Notes: generated by a model not told the origin, from the letters alone. A stretch of 29,087 nt of DNA from Erysipelotrichaceae bacterium (GCA_030533035.1 JAUNJW010000001.1:1-29087); one strand, 5' to 3'; counted from the stretch's first letter, positions 14,813 through 23,470 are shown. Numbers and translations: made by a program.

Positions 14813-15763
14813 TTACATTTTATGTAACATGCCGTCGGTTTCCTGAATGATGTAAACCGGACGGTTTTTGACTTCAAGATATGTCTTGGCCAGATACACG
14901 CCGATGATGCCGGTGCAGAACAGCTGGACCCCGCTGCAGAACAGAATAATACAGACCAGGGAAGGCCAGCCTGCCACCGGATCGCCGAAGAGAAGCTTGC
15001 GGACGATGATGAAGATGATTCCGATCATCGACAGGGCAAAGAACAGCACGCCGAGCCAGGCGGCGATTTCCAGCGGCTTTACCGTATAGCCGATGATGCC
15101 GTCAAGGGCGTAATGGAACAGTGAGCCGAAACTCCACTTTGTGCTGCCGGCAGCCCGGTCCTCGTGTTCATAATCAATCCATTCCGTCCGGAATCCGACC
15201 CAGGCGAAAATGCCTTTCGAGAAACGGTTGTATTCGGAGATGGACAGAACAGCGTCCCTGACCTGCCTTGTCATCATGCGGTAATCACGGACCCCTTCAA
15301 CAAGATCCGGATCACGGGAACGGTTGATGAGCGAATAGAACCGTCTGGCAAACCAGCTTCTGACCGCCGGTTCCCCTTTGCGGTCCGTCCTTCTGGCAGC
15401 GGCGCAGTCGGCCCTGTCCTCCAGAAGAATTTCAACCATCTTCTCAAGCAGTTCGGGAGGATCCTGCAGATCCGCGTCCATCACGGCGATATAATCGCCG
15501 GAGGCATTTTTCAGACCGGCATAGAGAGCTGCTTCCTTGCCGAAGTTGCGGCTGAACGAAATGTAATGAACCTGCTCATCCTCTTCGTGGAAACGGCGCA
15601 GAACCGACAGGGTGCCGTCCTTCGATCCGTCATTGACAAAGATATATTCCGCTTCCATGGAATGCTTGTTCTTGATGGATTCCACAACGGCGCCTGTCCT
15701 TTCCATAAACAGTTCCAGGACATCTTCCTCGTTGTAGCACGGAATGATGAGACTCAGTCGCAT
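14813..15763 (-). CDS. Family 2 glycosyltransferase, membrane-anchored (GtrB/CsbB-like)
   Basis: A 316-residue enzyme that transfers sugar from a nucleotide sugar, typically to undecaprenyl phosphate, at the cytoplasmic membrane. The GT-A domain begins SLIIPCYNEED, with VNDGSKDGT (43-51), the DxD-type motif DADLQDPPE (96-104) and RNFGKEAALYAG. Two transmembrane helices follow at about residues 230-255 and 265-292, as in GtrB, DPM1-like and CsbB proteins. It lacks a neighbouring GtrA flippase. I start at the ATG at 15763; the only upstream GAGGG is 13 bases away, and the longer frame overlaps the DUF1146 gene. It is the last gene of the upp unit, ending 7 bases before a terminator-like hairpin. 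Confidence 0.9.
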   Translation of the reverse strand: MRLSLIIPCYNEEDVLELFMERTGAVVESIKNKHSMEAEYIFVNDGSKDGTLSVLRRFHEEDEQVHYISFSRNFGKEAALYAGLKNASGDYIAVMDADLQDPPELLEKMVEILLEDRADCAAARRTDRKGEPAVRSWFARRFYSLINRSRDPDLVEGVRDYRMMTRQVRDAVLSISEYNRFSKGIFAWVGFRTEWIDYEHEDRAAGSTKWSFGSLFHYALDGIIGYTVKPLEIAAWLGVLFFALSMIGIIFIIVRKLLFGDPVAGWPSLVCIILFCSGVQLFCTGIIGVYLAKTYLEVKNRPVYIIQETDGMLHKM

Positions 15764-15782
15764 AGGCTTATACAATCCCTCT

Positions 15783-15986
15783 TTAACCGCTGTATACCAG
15801 CGCAAGTATGAAGGACCCGCTCAGATAGGCGAGTCCGAGAACAATCATGAAATATAAAATCTGTGCCTGCCTGACATGACCCTGACGGAGGATCTTTTCA
15901 TAATTGACGGCAGACATGCCATACCAGGCGGCCACCAGACAGATCAGATAGACAGCGGACCTGATATAGAACTGAAGCATGGTCAT
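15783..15986 (-). CDS. DUF1146-family small membrane protein (YwzB-like)
   Basis: A 67-residue protein with two hydrophobic helices (about residues 8-24 and 44-64) around a basic stretch YEKILRQGHVRQAQILY, which is the diagnostic DUF1146 segment. The family is found across Bacillota, often near upp, the atp operon or murA, and has no known function. The start codon shares one base with the upp stop (TAATG), so translation is probably coupled; a second ATG two codons later (15980) is possible. Twenty bases separate it from the glycosyltransferase start. Confidence 0.85.
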   Translation of the reverse strand: MTMLQFYIRSAVYLICLVAAWYGMSAVNYEKILRQGHVRQAQILYFMIVLGLAYLSGSFILALVYSG

Positions 15987-16606
15987 TACTTGGTTCCGAA
16001 GATTCTGTCGCCGGCATCGCCGAGACCCGGAACGATGTAGCCGATGTCATTCAGCTTTTCATCGAGGGCAGCCAGATAAATATCAACATCCGGATGTGCC
16101 TTCTGAACAGCCTTGACGCCTTCAGGAGCGCCGACCAGGCAGACGAGCTTGATGTTCTTCGCGCCGCGCTTCTTGATCAGTGAGACGGCGTCAACAGCGG
16201 AACCGCCGGTTGCCAGCATCGGGTCAACGACCATGACAACTGCGTCTTCCAGGTTCTTCGGGAACTTGGCGAAGTATTCATGGGGTTCCAGTGTTTCTTC
16301 ATCTCTGTACATGCCGATGAAGCCGACCTTGGCTGTCGGGACAAGTCTTCTGATACCGTCAAGAAGACCGATTCCTGCTCTGAGAATCGGAACAATGACA
16401 ACTTCCTTGGAAAGTTCATGGCCGATGCAGGGTCCCATCGGTGTTTCGATGTTGATGGGTCTTAAGGGCAGGTCACGGCATACTTCGTAAGCCATGAGTT
16501 CAGCGATTTCATCGAGGTTTTCACGGAAATCCTTTGTGCCGGTTTCCTTGTTGCGCATCAGTGTCAGCTTATGGGTAATCAGCGGGTGGTTCAGTATATC
16601 GAGCAT
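15986..16606 (-). CDS. upp: Uracil phosphoribosyltransferase
   Basis: A pyrimidine-salvage enzyme of 206 residues that makes UMP from uracil and PRPP in the cytoplasm. [23 protein letters not shown] at the N-terminus, [14 protein letters not shown], the PRPP loop [16 protein letters not shown] (about 127-142) and the uracil-binding end [18 protein letters not shown] are all standard. The ATG at 16606 has GGAGG 7 bases upstream. It is the first gene of a unit with the DUF1146 protein and the glycosyltransferase. In Bacillus it also follows glyA; here a Cof phosphatase and a plus-strand glycosyltransferase intervene. Confidence 0.97.
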   Translation of the reverse strand: MLDILNHPLITHKLTLMRNKETGTKDFRENLDEIAELMAYEVCRDLPLRPINIETPMGPCIGHELSKEVVIVPILRAGIGLLDGIRRLVPTAKVGFIGMYRDEETLEPHEYFAKFPKNLEDAVVMVVDPMLATGGSAVDAVSLIKKRGAKNIKLVCLVGAPEGVKAVQKAHPDVDIYLAALDEKLNDIGYIVPGLGDAGDRIFGTK

Positions 16607-16634
16607 TTTTGTTTCCTCCAGTTTTCTTCTCTAA

Positions 16635-16664
16635 ATGATATTCCAAATGAAGCCTGTAGTGCAA
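16635..16664 (-). promoter_or_regulatory. Probable upp promoter
   Basis: On the minus strand TTGCAC (16659-16664) and TATCAT (16635-16640) are 18 bases apart. The -10 box lies 28 bases before the upp ATG. It is the best pair in the 68-base divergent gap. Confidence 0.6.
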
Positions 16665-16674
16665 GGAGTGTATA

Positions 16675-17781
16675 ATGATCCATATGAAGATCCTGATTGC
16701 CCCGCTGATCACAGCTGCCAGAGCAGACGCAGCCTATCTTATCACCCGCACCCTGAGCGACCTGCTTTCATACCGCCAGAATGCCGTTGCCGTAAGCACG
16801 GCAAAGGCCAGCAGTATCAGCAGCGCCGCGCTGTATGAGGCGGCAGTTTTGAAAAAGCCGCGGTTTGCGGCAGCGGGACTCAGTTCGTATGAGGAGTGGC
16901 TCTATTCTGCCGGCGCCGTTTCTGAGGATTATCTGAAGAAAGACACGGAATGTCTTCTGAATGCCATTGATCATTTCCACCCGGATGTGATCATCGTGAT
17001 CGACCGGATTGCCGGCGTCATCGCCGCCAGGATCAGAGGCATCCCCTGTGTGCCGCTGATCAGCTCATCCATGTACAGGAACAGTTCCTTCCCGGCCCGG
17101 GTTCTGCTGGGAACCAACCGGGCACTTTCCCACTATGGATTTGAGCAGGTCTTCCGGATTCACAGGATTTATGACTGGTGCATTGCCCGTGCCGTTTTCG
17201 GTCCGATCCAGCTGCAGCCGCTGCCGATGGAAATCAATGCCCGCCGTTTCGGCACCGTGTCCGTCATCCGTTCACTGCCTGAAAAAGCGGAGGGGGTCTA
17301 TATTTATTTCAGCCAGCTCGGCATGAAGACAAATGTCATCCGCAAAATGATTCTGGATACATTTGAAGGAGCGCCATACCAGATCTATGTACGGGCCGAC
17401 GGAATTGAGTCCGAAAAGCACGGAAATATTCATTTCCTGAGCGCCATGCGGGAAGACCTGCTGGCCCGCACCGCTGTCTGTATCCATGACGGCAATGATT
17501 ATATCTGCCAGGTCTGCGCCTGTGCCGCAGTCCCCCAGCTGATTATTTCCGACCACAGCTACGGCCGCACAGCCAATGCCCTCGCCGCCAGGCGCTATGG
17601 CTTCGGACTGCTCGCCGATGAAGATGATCTGTCTGTTGCCTCGCTCTACGAAAACTACCGCCGGCTTATTTCGGACAGCCGCATCCAGGAAGGCGCGGAA
17701 GCGATCCGTGACGAGATCATCAGCCTTGGCGATTTTGAAGATTTTTACAGATTCCTTGATTCCATTGTGCGTGCACGGTAA
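16675..17781 (+). CDS. GT-B-fold glycosyltransferase-like protein (UGT/MGT type)
   Basis: A 368-residue soluble protein. The N-terminal half (MKILIAPLITAARADAAYLITRTLSDLL, HPDVIIVIDRIAGVIAARIRGIPCVPL) and the C-terminal half (VYIYFSQLGMK, IHDGNDYICQVCACAAVPQLIISDHSYGRTANALAARRYGFGLL) resemble the two Rossmann-like domains of UDP-glycosyltransferases, with a weak donor-binding motif near residues 272-300. The usual HxGxGT is changed to HDGNDY, so activity or donor preference may differ. AAGGAG lies 6 bases before the ATG at 16675; an ATG at 16684 is less well placed. It is one of few plus-strand genes here and stands alone between upp and a terminator. The substrate is unknown. Confidence 0.68.
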   Translation: MIHMKILIAPLITAARADAAYLITRTLSDLLSYRQNAVAVSTAKASSISSAALYEAAVLKKPRFAAAGLSSYEEWLYSAGAVSEDYLKKDTECLLNAIDHFHPDVIIVIDRIAGVIAARIRGIPCVPLISSSMYRNSSFPARVLLGTNRALSHYGFEQVFRIHRIYDWCIARAVFGPIQLQPLPMEINARRFGTVSVIRSLPEKAEGVYIYFSQLGMKTNVIRKMILDTFEGAPYQIYVRADGIESEKHGNIHFLSAMREDLLARTAVCIHDGNDYICQVCACAAVPQLIISDHSYGRTANALAARRYGFGLLADEDDLSVASLYENYRRLISDSRIQEGAEAIRDEIISLGDFEDFYRFLDSIVRAR

Positions 17782-17782
17782 A

Positions 17783-17813
17783 AAAAGACTTTCCGATCAG
17801 CGGAAAGTCTTTT
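17783..17813. terminator. Bidirectional intrinsic terminator
   Basis: A perfect 13-bp stem (17783-17795 with 17801-17813) starts AAAAGACTTTCC and has a 5-base loop. It gives a short T tail on the plus strand and a seven-T tail on the minus strand. It serves the plus-strand glycosyltransferase and the minus-strand Cof phosphatase. Confidence 0.92.
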
Positions 17814-17825
17814 GATTCAGGGGAA

Positions 17826-18665
17826 TCAGAACAGCTTGAGATAGCTGAACGCGTTGTACAGGCCGTCATCATCAACATCAGTTGTGACGTAGTCTGCCGC
17901 TTCCTTGATCTCAGGGCCGCCGTTGCCCATGGCAACGTTGTAGGCACAAAGCTCAAACATGGAAAGGTCGATCTTCGCGTCGCCGAAGGAAATGGTATCC
18001 TTCTGATCCGCGCCGAGATGGTTCAGCAGAACCTCAATGGCGTGTTTTTTTGTGATGCCGGCCGGGCCGAGATCGCCGAACAGCGCCAGTTCACCCTTGC
18101 CGCCCCATGTGTTGGCGATCAGGTCCGGGAATTCTTTTTTGGAATCCAGGTGGTCCTGATAGGAGCTGAGAATGAAGCTGATCTTGTTGACATCATCACG
18201 GTAGAGATCCTCGCCCTGCAGATGGATGAAAGAATTGACAAACCCGCTGGCGGAAGCTTCTGCCTTGGCCAGGTCAGCGCCTTTTCCGGTGGCGTATTTG
18301 ATCATTGTGGCAGGACCCTGCTCGAGCATGTAGTCATTGCAGTACATGCCGGAGTTGGCTTCCAGATAGAAGCCCAGATGCCTGTCATTGCACCAGTCAA
18401 CGATATGCCTGACATCTTCCTTTGAGAGACCCTGGTGCATGACGACTTCGCCGTTGTCCTCGACATAGGCGCCGTTGCCGCCGATCATGCCGTCAAGTTC
18501 AGGCAGGTCGCGCTGTTCGATTTCAGCTTTGGAGCAGCCGGTGCAGATATAAACCTTGTTGCCGGCAGCGCGGGCAAGCTCAACCGCCTTTTTGGCACTG
18601 TCGGGACATTTTGTCTCATAATTGATCAGTGTGCCGTCAACATCAAGAAATACGATTTTGCTCAT
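17826..18665 (-). CDS. Cof-type HAD-IIB family phosphatase
   Basis: A cytoplasmic hydrolase of 279 residues that probably dephosphorylates small sugar or cofactor phosphates. Motif I is FLDVDGTL, with nucleophile D8 and acid D10. Motif II is the threonine of ICTGCSK (usually TGR). The motif III lysine is likely in the ITKKHAI segment, and motif IV is SFGDAKIDLSMF, where the family usually has GDxxNDxxM, so Asn is replaced by Ile. A type IIB cap lies between about residues 80 and 190. The ATG at 18665 has GGAG about 10 bases upstream; the longer frame to 18713 crosses the promoter. It stands alone between two terminators. Confidence 0.88.
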   Translation of the reverse strand: MSKIVFLDVDGTLINYETKCPDSAKKAVELARAAGNKVYICTGCSKAEIEQRDLPELDGMIGGNGAYVEDNGEVVMHQGLSKEDVRHIVDWCNDRHLGFYLEANSGMYCNDYMLEQGPATMIKYATGKGADLAKAEASASGFVNSFIHLQGEDLYRDDVNKISFILSSYQDHLDSKKEFPDLIANTWGGKGELALFGDLGPAGITKKHAIEVLLNHLGADQKDTISFGDAKIDLSMFELCAYNVAMGNGGPEIKEAADYVTTDVDDDGLYNAFSYLKLF

Positions 18666-18686
18666 ATGATTTGCTCTCCTCTTTTC

Positions 18687-18712
18687 TGAACAAATTATAA
18701 CAGAGGTGTTCA
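18687..18712 (-). promoter_or_regulatory. Extended -10 promoter of the Cof phosphatase inside an inverted repeat
   Basis: On the minus strand TGTTATAAT gives an extended -10 box (TATAAT at 18694-18699); no good -35 is seen. TGAACA (18687-18692) and TGTTCA (18707-18712) form an inverted repeat with a 14-base gap around it, a possible operator. Confidence 0.5.
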
Positions 18713-18721
18713 TTTTCCCCT

Positions 18722-18748
18722 AAAAGAAAACCCGCACTTTCGTACGGG
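18722..18748 (-). terminator. Intrinsic terminator after glyA
   Basis: On the minus strand CCCGTAC pairs with GTGCGGG (one G-U pair) around a stable GAAA tetraloop, followed by TTTTCTTTT. It begins 9 bases after the glyA stop codon. Confidence 0.92.
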
Positions 18749-18757
18749 CATGTCTTC

Positions 18758-19975
18758 TTATTCGAACGGGAACTGATCGGTCAGGGCAATGACTTCCTGG
18801 CGGATTCTTGCCTTGAGTTCCTCGTCGTCCTTGTTCTTGAGGACTTCTGCGATCCATCTGCCGACCTGTTCGAATTCCTTTTCTTTGAATCCCTTTGTCG
18901 TCATGGCTGCCGTGCCGAGACGGATGCCGCTGGTTGTGTTGGGCTTCTGGGTATCGAAAGGAATGGCATTCTTGTTGGCAGTGATGTTGACTTCATCCAG
19001 AGCAACTTCGGCGTCTCTGCCGGTGATGCCCATGGACATTGTGTCAACCAGGATCAGGTGGTTGTCTGTGCCGCCTGAAACAAGACGGAAGCCTTCATCC
19101 TGAAGGGTGCGTGCCAGAACCTGGCAGTTGTCCATCAGCTGTCTGATATAAGCCTTGTATTCCGGCTGCATTGCTTCATATAAGCAGACTGCCTTGGCAG
19201 CGACGATGTGGCAGAGAGGACCGCCCTGGATGCCGGGGAAGATCGCCTTGTCCAGTGCCTTGGCATACTGTTCCTTACAGAGAATCATACCGCCTCTGGG
19301 GCCTCTGAGTGTCTTGTGGGTTGTGGTTGTGACAAAGTCGGCATAGGGAACCGGATTCATATGATATCCAGCCGCGACCAGACCGGCAATGTGAGCCATG
19401 TCAACCATTAACATGGCGCCGGATTCATCGGCGATTCTGCGGAATTCGGCAAAATCGATTTCCCTTGCGTATGCGGAAGCGCCGCAGACAATCAGCTTCG
19501 GCTGCAGTTCGATGGCAGCCTTTCTGATCTCATCGTAATTCAGGCATTCAGTCTCACGGTCTACACCGTAGGAATAGAAATCATAGAGTTTTCCCGAGAA
19601 GGAAACCTTTGCGCCATGGGTCAGGTGGCCGCCGGCTGCCAGGTCCATACCGAGAACCTTGTCACCGGGCTTGAGCACGCTCATGTATACGCCCATGTTT
19701 GCCTGGGAACCGGAATGGGGCTGTACATTGGCATGATCTGCCTGGAACAGTTCCTTCGCGCGGTTTCTTGCAAGATCCTCAATCATATCGACATTGACGC
19801 ATCCGCCGTAATATCTGTGACCGGGATATCCTTCAGCGTACTTGTTGGTCAGAATTGACCCGGCTGCTTCCCGGACTTCCTTTGAACAGAAGTTTTCAGA
19901 TGCGATCAGTTCGATGTTGTTCTTCTGACGGAGGTATTCCGCCTGGATCATCGATTCAAGCTGCTTGTCTTTCAT
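18758..19975 (-). CDS. glyA: Serine hydroxymethyltransferase
   Basis: A PLP enzyme of 405 residues that interconverts serine and glycine and loads tetrahydrofolate with one-carbon units. The PLP lysine is K221 in [23 protein letters not shown] (21-29), [14 protein letters not shown] (46-59), [13 protein letters not shown] and [13 protein letters not shown] are all conserved, and the length is normal. The ATG at 19975 overlaps the tsaC stop as ATGA, with AAGGAAAG upstream. It is the last gene of the srtB-nagZ-tsaC-glyA stretch and ends at a tetraloop terminator. Confidence 0.97.
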   Translation of the reverse strand: MKDKQLESMIQAEYLRQKNNIELIASENFCSKEVREAAGSILTNKYAEGYPGHRYYGGCVNVDMIEDLARNRAKELFQADHANVQPHSGSQANMGVYMSVLKPGDKVLGMDLAAGGHLTHGAKVSFSGKLYDFYSYGVDRETECLNYDEIRKAAIELQPKLIVCGASAYAREIDFAEFRRIADESGAMLMVDMAHIAGLVAAGYHMNPVPYADFVTTTTHKTLRGPRGGMILCKEQYAKALDKAIFPGIQGGPLCHIVAAKAVCLYEAMQPEYKAYIRQLMDNCQVLARTLQDEGFRLVSGGTDNHLILVDTMSMGITGRDAEVALDEVNITANKNAIPFDTQKPNTTSGIRLGTAAMTTKGFKEKEFEQVGRWIAEVLKNKDDEELKARIRQEVIALTDQFPFE

Positions 19976-20607
19976 TCGTCTTCTTTCCTTCCTTCCGGCG
20001 TGAGAACTTCCTGAATCTGTTCTTCACTGACCGGGCCTTTTCTCAGTACTCTGATCTGCTCCTGTGAGCAGTCAATAATCGTACTTGCCTCATGATACGT
20101 CGGCTTGCCCTCCATAATACCATTAAGACCGGGACATGCAAGCTCTATTTCTTCCAGTGTTTCACATGTTTTCTGCCCTGACTGGTTGGCGGAAGTCATC
20201 AGAAGCGGCACTCCGACGGCTCTGATCAGCTTCTCAAGAGCGTCGGAAGTGGCCATCCGGACAGCCAGTGTCGGCAGGCCGCCGTTGACAAAATCCGGGA
20301 TTTCTTCTCTTTTTTTCAAAATGACCGTCACCGGGCCGGGCATGAAAGCATGGATGATTTTTCTGCCCTGTTCACTGACATATGCGACCGTTTCGATCTG
20401 AGCGATATCACAGCACATAATCGGGAATGCCTTGTCAGCGGGCCGGTGTTTCAGCTCGCGCAGGTTTTCCTGGGCGGCCAGGGAATCCATTCTGGCGCAC
20501 ACTCCGTAAACCGTGTCCGTCACAACGGAAATCACCCCGTCATTTCTGAGAATTTCAGCCATCGCCTCTGTTTCGTCCGGCCGGAATCTTCTGATTCTGT
20601 TTACCAT
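19972..20607 (-). CDS. tsaC: L-threonylcarbamoyladenylate synthase (TsaC/YrdC domain)
   Basis: The enzyme makes threonylcarbamoyl-AMP from threonine, bicarbonate and ATP, the first step of t6A in ANN-decoding tRNAs. Its 211 residues contain one YrdC/Sua5 domain only: [51 protein letters not shown] and [13 protein letters not shown]. The C-terminal Sua5 extension is missing, as in TsaC; the last 35 residues are a short tail. The ATG at 20607 overlaps the 3' end of the nagZ-like gene by 7 bases, and the stop overlaps glyA by 4, so coupling is likely on both sides. Confidence 0.93.
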   Translation of the reverse strand: MVNRIRRFRPDETEAMAEILRNDGVISVVTDTVYGVCARMDSLAAQENLRELKHRPADKAFPIMCCDIAQIETVAYVSEQGRKIIHAFMPGPVTVILKKREEIPDFVNGGLPTLAVRMATSDALEKLIRAVGVPLLMTSANQSGQKTCETLEEIELACPGLNGIMEGKPTYHEASTIIDCSQEQIRVLRKGPVSEEQIQEVLTPEGRKEDE

Positions 20608-22544
20608 GTCAGTCCTTCTCCTCTTGTATAGATTTTTTCAGCACTGAATGTATTGCCGCTGAGGGCGGGAATATCCACCGGCAGTTTCCCGGAAGGATTT
20701 TTCACGCCGAATATAATTTCCATCGCCGCCGGCAGGTTCGGTCCGTATGCGCCGGCAGGCCTGAAGCCGTCGCTGACGGACGGCAGGCCGATCTGGCTGT
20801 ATACCGCCAGCAGGGCGTCTGCCCTGTTCATAAACGGAAGATCGTAGGGAAGCCCCGCACTCACGGCAATCACCCTGACCCCGGCTGCTTTTGCAGTGTC
20901 AATCAGTTCCGTGACATTCGGCAGCTGGTCCGAGACCGCCGGGTCAATCAGGGTCGGCGACCACATGAAATCGGTCAGGATCAGCACATCTGCCTGATCC
21001 AGGCTTTCATAGACAGCACCATAGTTGTTGGACCATTCGCCGCTGATCACATCCGCATGCGCGGACCCCGGGATGACTCCCTGGTCCTGCAGAAGACTGA
21101 AGCCATAGCCCAGGGCATTTGCCTGCGCCTGGTTCATGCCGCAGAGGATAAAGGACATATCCTCTTCTGTCTGAAGCGGGAGCACACCGCTGTTTTCAAG
21201 AACTGTCACTGCCTGTGCGGCAATTTCAGATTCTTTTTTCAGATGGGCGGAGCTGCCGGCAGTCTGATCCGCAGACGCGGCCATTTTTTCCGTCACCGTA
21301 TCACTGTATTCACAGTCCATGATCCCCTTCTCATATTTGAGGGTGAGGATTCTCGTGACAGCCTCATCAACGCGTGACATGGGAATCTTTCCCTCTTCAA
21401 TCATCGCGGTCAGGCCGGACATATAGGAATCGATTTCCGCAAGGGTCTGCGATCCGTTCATATGCACCGGCATCAGCAGCATGTCAACACCGGCGTTCAG
21501 AGCCAGGGCGGCGGCGTCCATGGGATCGAAATGAACACTGATCGCGTCCATCAGCATCGCATCGGTAATCACAACCCCGTCAAAGCCCATTTCATTGCGG
21601 ACAATGTCCGTCAGGAAAGCCTTGCTTAAAGTGGCCGGCAGATTGATTTCCGCGCCGTCATATTTGCTTGTATATGTTCCTGTTTCAATCTGCGGGAACT
21701 GGATATGGGCCGTCATGACCATGTCATGGAAACCCGCTGAGATCAGTTTTCTGAACGGGATCAGATCAGAGGATTCCAGTTCGCTTTTTGATTTGTCAAT
21801 CCGCGGCAGGCCCGTGTGGCTGTCGACATCGGTATCGCCATGGCCCGGGAAATGCTTGATGGCCGCGATGATATTGTTATCGGACAGACCCTGTACATAG
21901 GCCTGTGAAAAAGACACAACCGTCTGGGCGTCATCCGAAAAAGAACGGACGCCGATAACGGAATTGGCCGGATTGGAATTGATGTCCGTATCCGGGGCGA
22001 AGTCTGTATTGAAGCCGAGGGCTCTCATTTCCGAACCGATGATATCAGCGGCCTGTCGGGCGCATTCAGTGCTGCCTGTCGCCGCAAGAGCCATGTTTCC
22101 GGGCGTTGTTGTGCCGCCCTGCAGGCGGAAAATACTGCCGCCTTCCTGGTCGGCGCTGATCAAAAGCGGGATCCTGCCGTTCTCAGTGGCCGCTTTCTGC
22201 AGGCTCTGGGTCAGCCGGACAGTCATCGCGTTGTCAGCGGTGATATTCTCGGCAAAAAGACAGATGCCGCCGAACTCATATTTCGCGAACAGGCCATAGA
22301 CTTCATCATTCATCTCTGTAAAGTTTTCACCGTTCCATGTCCTGACCGCCATATGAACCAGCTGGGCTGCCTTGTCTTCCGTGCTCATTGTCAAAAGCAG
22401 TTCCTGCGCTTTTTCCTTTGCGGTCGGCTCAGGTTCCGCTGTCTGTATTTCTTCCTGTTCTGCCACCGCTGTCTTCCCGGAAGAACATCCGGCCAGCAGC
22501 AGCGACAGCACGCTGAATGCAGCAATCATTTTTCGTTTATGCAT
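20601..22544 (-). CDS. nagZ: Family 3 glycoside hydrolase lipoprotein, NagZ-like beta-N-acetylhexosaminidase
   Basis: An exported enzyme of 647 residues, predicted to remove GlcNAc from peptidoglycan fragments at the cell surface. A lipoprotein signal peptide ends in LLAGC, with C20 as the lipidation site. The GH3 barrel carries SADQEGG, the KHFPGHGDTDVDSH motif (230-243) with the Asp-His dyad D241/H243 of NagZ-type enzymes, and the nucleophile D328 in VITDAM. From about residue 430 a second alpha/beta domain follows, as in the two-domain B. subtilis NagZ. The ATG at 22544 has GGGGAG 5 bases upstream. It lies between srtB and tsaC, an envelope gene next to translation genes. Confidence 0.9.
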   Translation of the reverse strand: MHKRKMIAAFSVLSLLLAGCSSGKTAVAEQEEIQTAEPEPTAKEKAQELLLTMSTEDKAAQLVHMAVRTWNGENFTEMNDEVYGLFAKYEFGGICLFAENITADNAMTVRLTQSLQKAATENGRIPLLISADQEGGSIFRLQGGTTTPGNMALAATGSTECARQAADIIGSEMRALGFNTDFAPDTDINSNPANSVIGVRSFSDDAQTVVSFSQAYVQGLSDNNIIAAIKHFPGHGDTDVDSHTGLPRIDKSKSELESSDLIPFRKLISAGFHDMVMTAHIQFPQIETGTYTSKYDGAEINLPATLSKAFLTDIVRNEMGFDGVVITDAMLMDAISVHFDPMDAAALALNAGVDMLLMPVHMNGSQTLAEIDSYMSGLTAMIEEGKIPMSRVDEAVTRILTLKYEKGIMDCEYSDTVTEKMAASADQTAGSSAHLKKESEIAAQAVTVLENSGVLPLQTEEDMSFILCGMNQAQANALGYGFSLLQDQGVIPGSAHADVISGEWSNNYGAVYESLDQADVLILTDFMWSPTLIDPAVSDQLPNVTELIDTAKAAGVRVIAVSAGLPYDLPFMNRADALLAVYSQIGLPSVSDGFRPAGAYGPNLPAAMEIIFGVKNPSGKLPVDIPALSGNTFSAEKIYTRGEGLTW

Positions 22545-22561
22545 ATCTACTCCCCAGGTAC

Positions 22562-22593
22562 CGGCAGAATTTTCGGGAATTGTTTTTCTGCCG
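22562..22593. promoter_or_regulatory. Hairpin between srtB and the nagZ-like gene
   Basis: CGGCAGAA (22562-22569) pairs with TTCTGCCG (22586-22593) around a 16-base loop. It fills most of the 59-base gap. On the minus strand no T-run follows, so it is more likely an intercistronic stabilising or processing element than a terminator. Confidence 0.4.
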
Positions 22594-22603
22594 TTATATT
22601 ATT

Positions 22604-23374
22604 TCAGCTGTCAATTCTGACCAGTTTCCCGATCAGGACATATCTGCCGTCTGTCACGTCATAGGAACATGTCGACAGCATGAGCATCTGATCCGCAGCC
22701 GTGATTGTTTCTTCGGAGACAAATGTGGACCTGACCAGGAAGCTGTTGACATATTCCATGTACTCTTCATCCGAGGCAAACTGCAGCTGGATATAGCCGG
22801 CCGTGCCCTGTGTCACATAACCGGCCACCGGATACATTTCATACTCGGCGTCCGGTGTGTGGATCAGAAACTTTTTATGTGTGTCATACCAGGACTGTTC
22901 CTTGTAGTTTTCCACCTCGGCAAACATCAGCGGATCATCCAGCATGTGATGGGCGTACATGACCGTATTGCGGTCGGCAAAGCCGGCATTGTTGTCGGCG
23001 TCAATGAAGACTGTTCCCGAATCATTGTATGTGCCGTCCATCAGATGTTTGAGATACCAGCTGTTATCCGTGCCATGGACAACCGGATAGTCGATTGTGG
23101 AGCCTTCCAGTTCGATCCAGGCGGCAATGTTGGGGTCAATGGCTGCTAATGCGTTCCAGTCAATGACGCGCTCTGCGGGCCCTTCAGCGGTATCCTGCGC
23201 CGGTCTGACAATCACTGTGTCACGTATATCATCATAGGACTTCTTCGCCACACGGTATTTTTCTGTTTCTTTCCACAGCATGTATCCGCTGTAGGCGGCG
23301 GCTGAGAGGGATAAGACAAGGATCAGATCCAGGATCAGCCGTCCGGTTTTGCTCAGTTTTTTCTTCTTGGCCAT
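22604..23374 (-). CDS. srtB: Class B sortase
   Basis: A membrane-anchored transpeptidase of 256 residues that links sorting-signal proteins to the cell wall. One N-terminal signal anchor (about 12-34) follows a basic KKKKLSK start. The catalytic triad is visible as H142 in VMYAHHM, C236 in LSTCSY and R244 in DGRYVLIGKL. WIELEGSTIDYPVVHGTDNSWYLKH is the typical class B N-terminal region. The ATG at 23374 has GGAG 6 bases upstream. No substrate gene with an NPQTN/LPxTG-like signal is in the window, so it could be a housekeeping sortase. It has its own promoter and precedes the NagZ-like lipoprotein. Confidence 0.93.
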   Translation of the reverse strand: MAKKKKLSKTGRLILDLILVLSLSAAAYSGYMLWKETEKYRVAKKSYDDIRDTVIVRPAQDTAEGPAERVIDWNALAAIDPNIAAWIELEGSTIDYPVVHGTDNSWYLKHLMDGTYNDSGTVFIDADNNAGFADRNTVMYAHHMLDDPLMFAEVENYKEQSWYDTHKKFLIHTPDAEYEMYPVAGYVTQGTAGYIQLQFASDEEYMEYVNSFLVRSTFVSEETITAADQMLMLSTCSYDVTDGRYVLIGKLVRIDS

Positions 23375-23391
23375 TTTCAACTCCGCTACCA

Positions 23392-23421
23392 ATCATACTT
23401 CACATGTTTTTTCACAGACAA
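23392..23421 (-). promoter_or_regulatory. Probable srtB promoter
   Basis: On the minus strand TTGTCT (23416-23421) and TATGAT (23392-23397) are 18 bases apart, just after the prmC terminator and about 18 bases before the srtB ATG. It likely drives srtB, nagZ, tsaC and glyA. Confidence 0.6.
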
Positions 23422-23438
23422 GTCTTTCGGCTGATATT

Positions 23439-23470
23439 AAAAGAAAGGATTCACTGAGGATCCTTTCTTT
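23439..23470 (-). terminator. Intrinsic terminator overlapping the prmC stop codon
   Basis: An 11-bp stem, AAAGAAAGGAT (23440-23450) with ATCCTTTCTTT (23460-23470), has a 9-base loop that contains the prmC TGA. On the minus strand TTTT follows. The last four or so prmC codons therefore form one arm. Confidence 0.82.

Noticed and set aside
16671..16676. TATAAT as a -10 box of the plus-strand glycosyltransferase
   Set aside because: It overlaps the start codon at 16675, so a transcript from it would lack both ribosome site and start.
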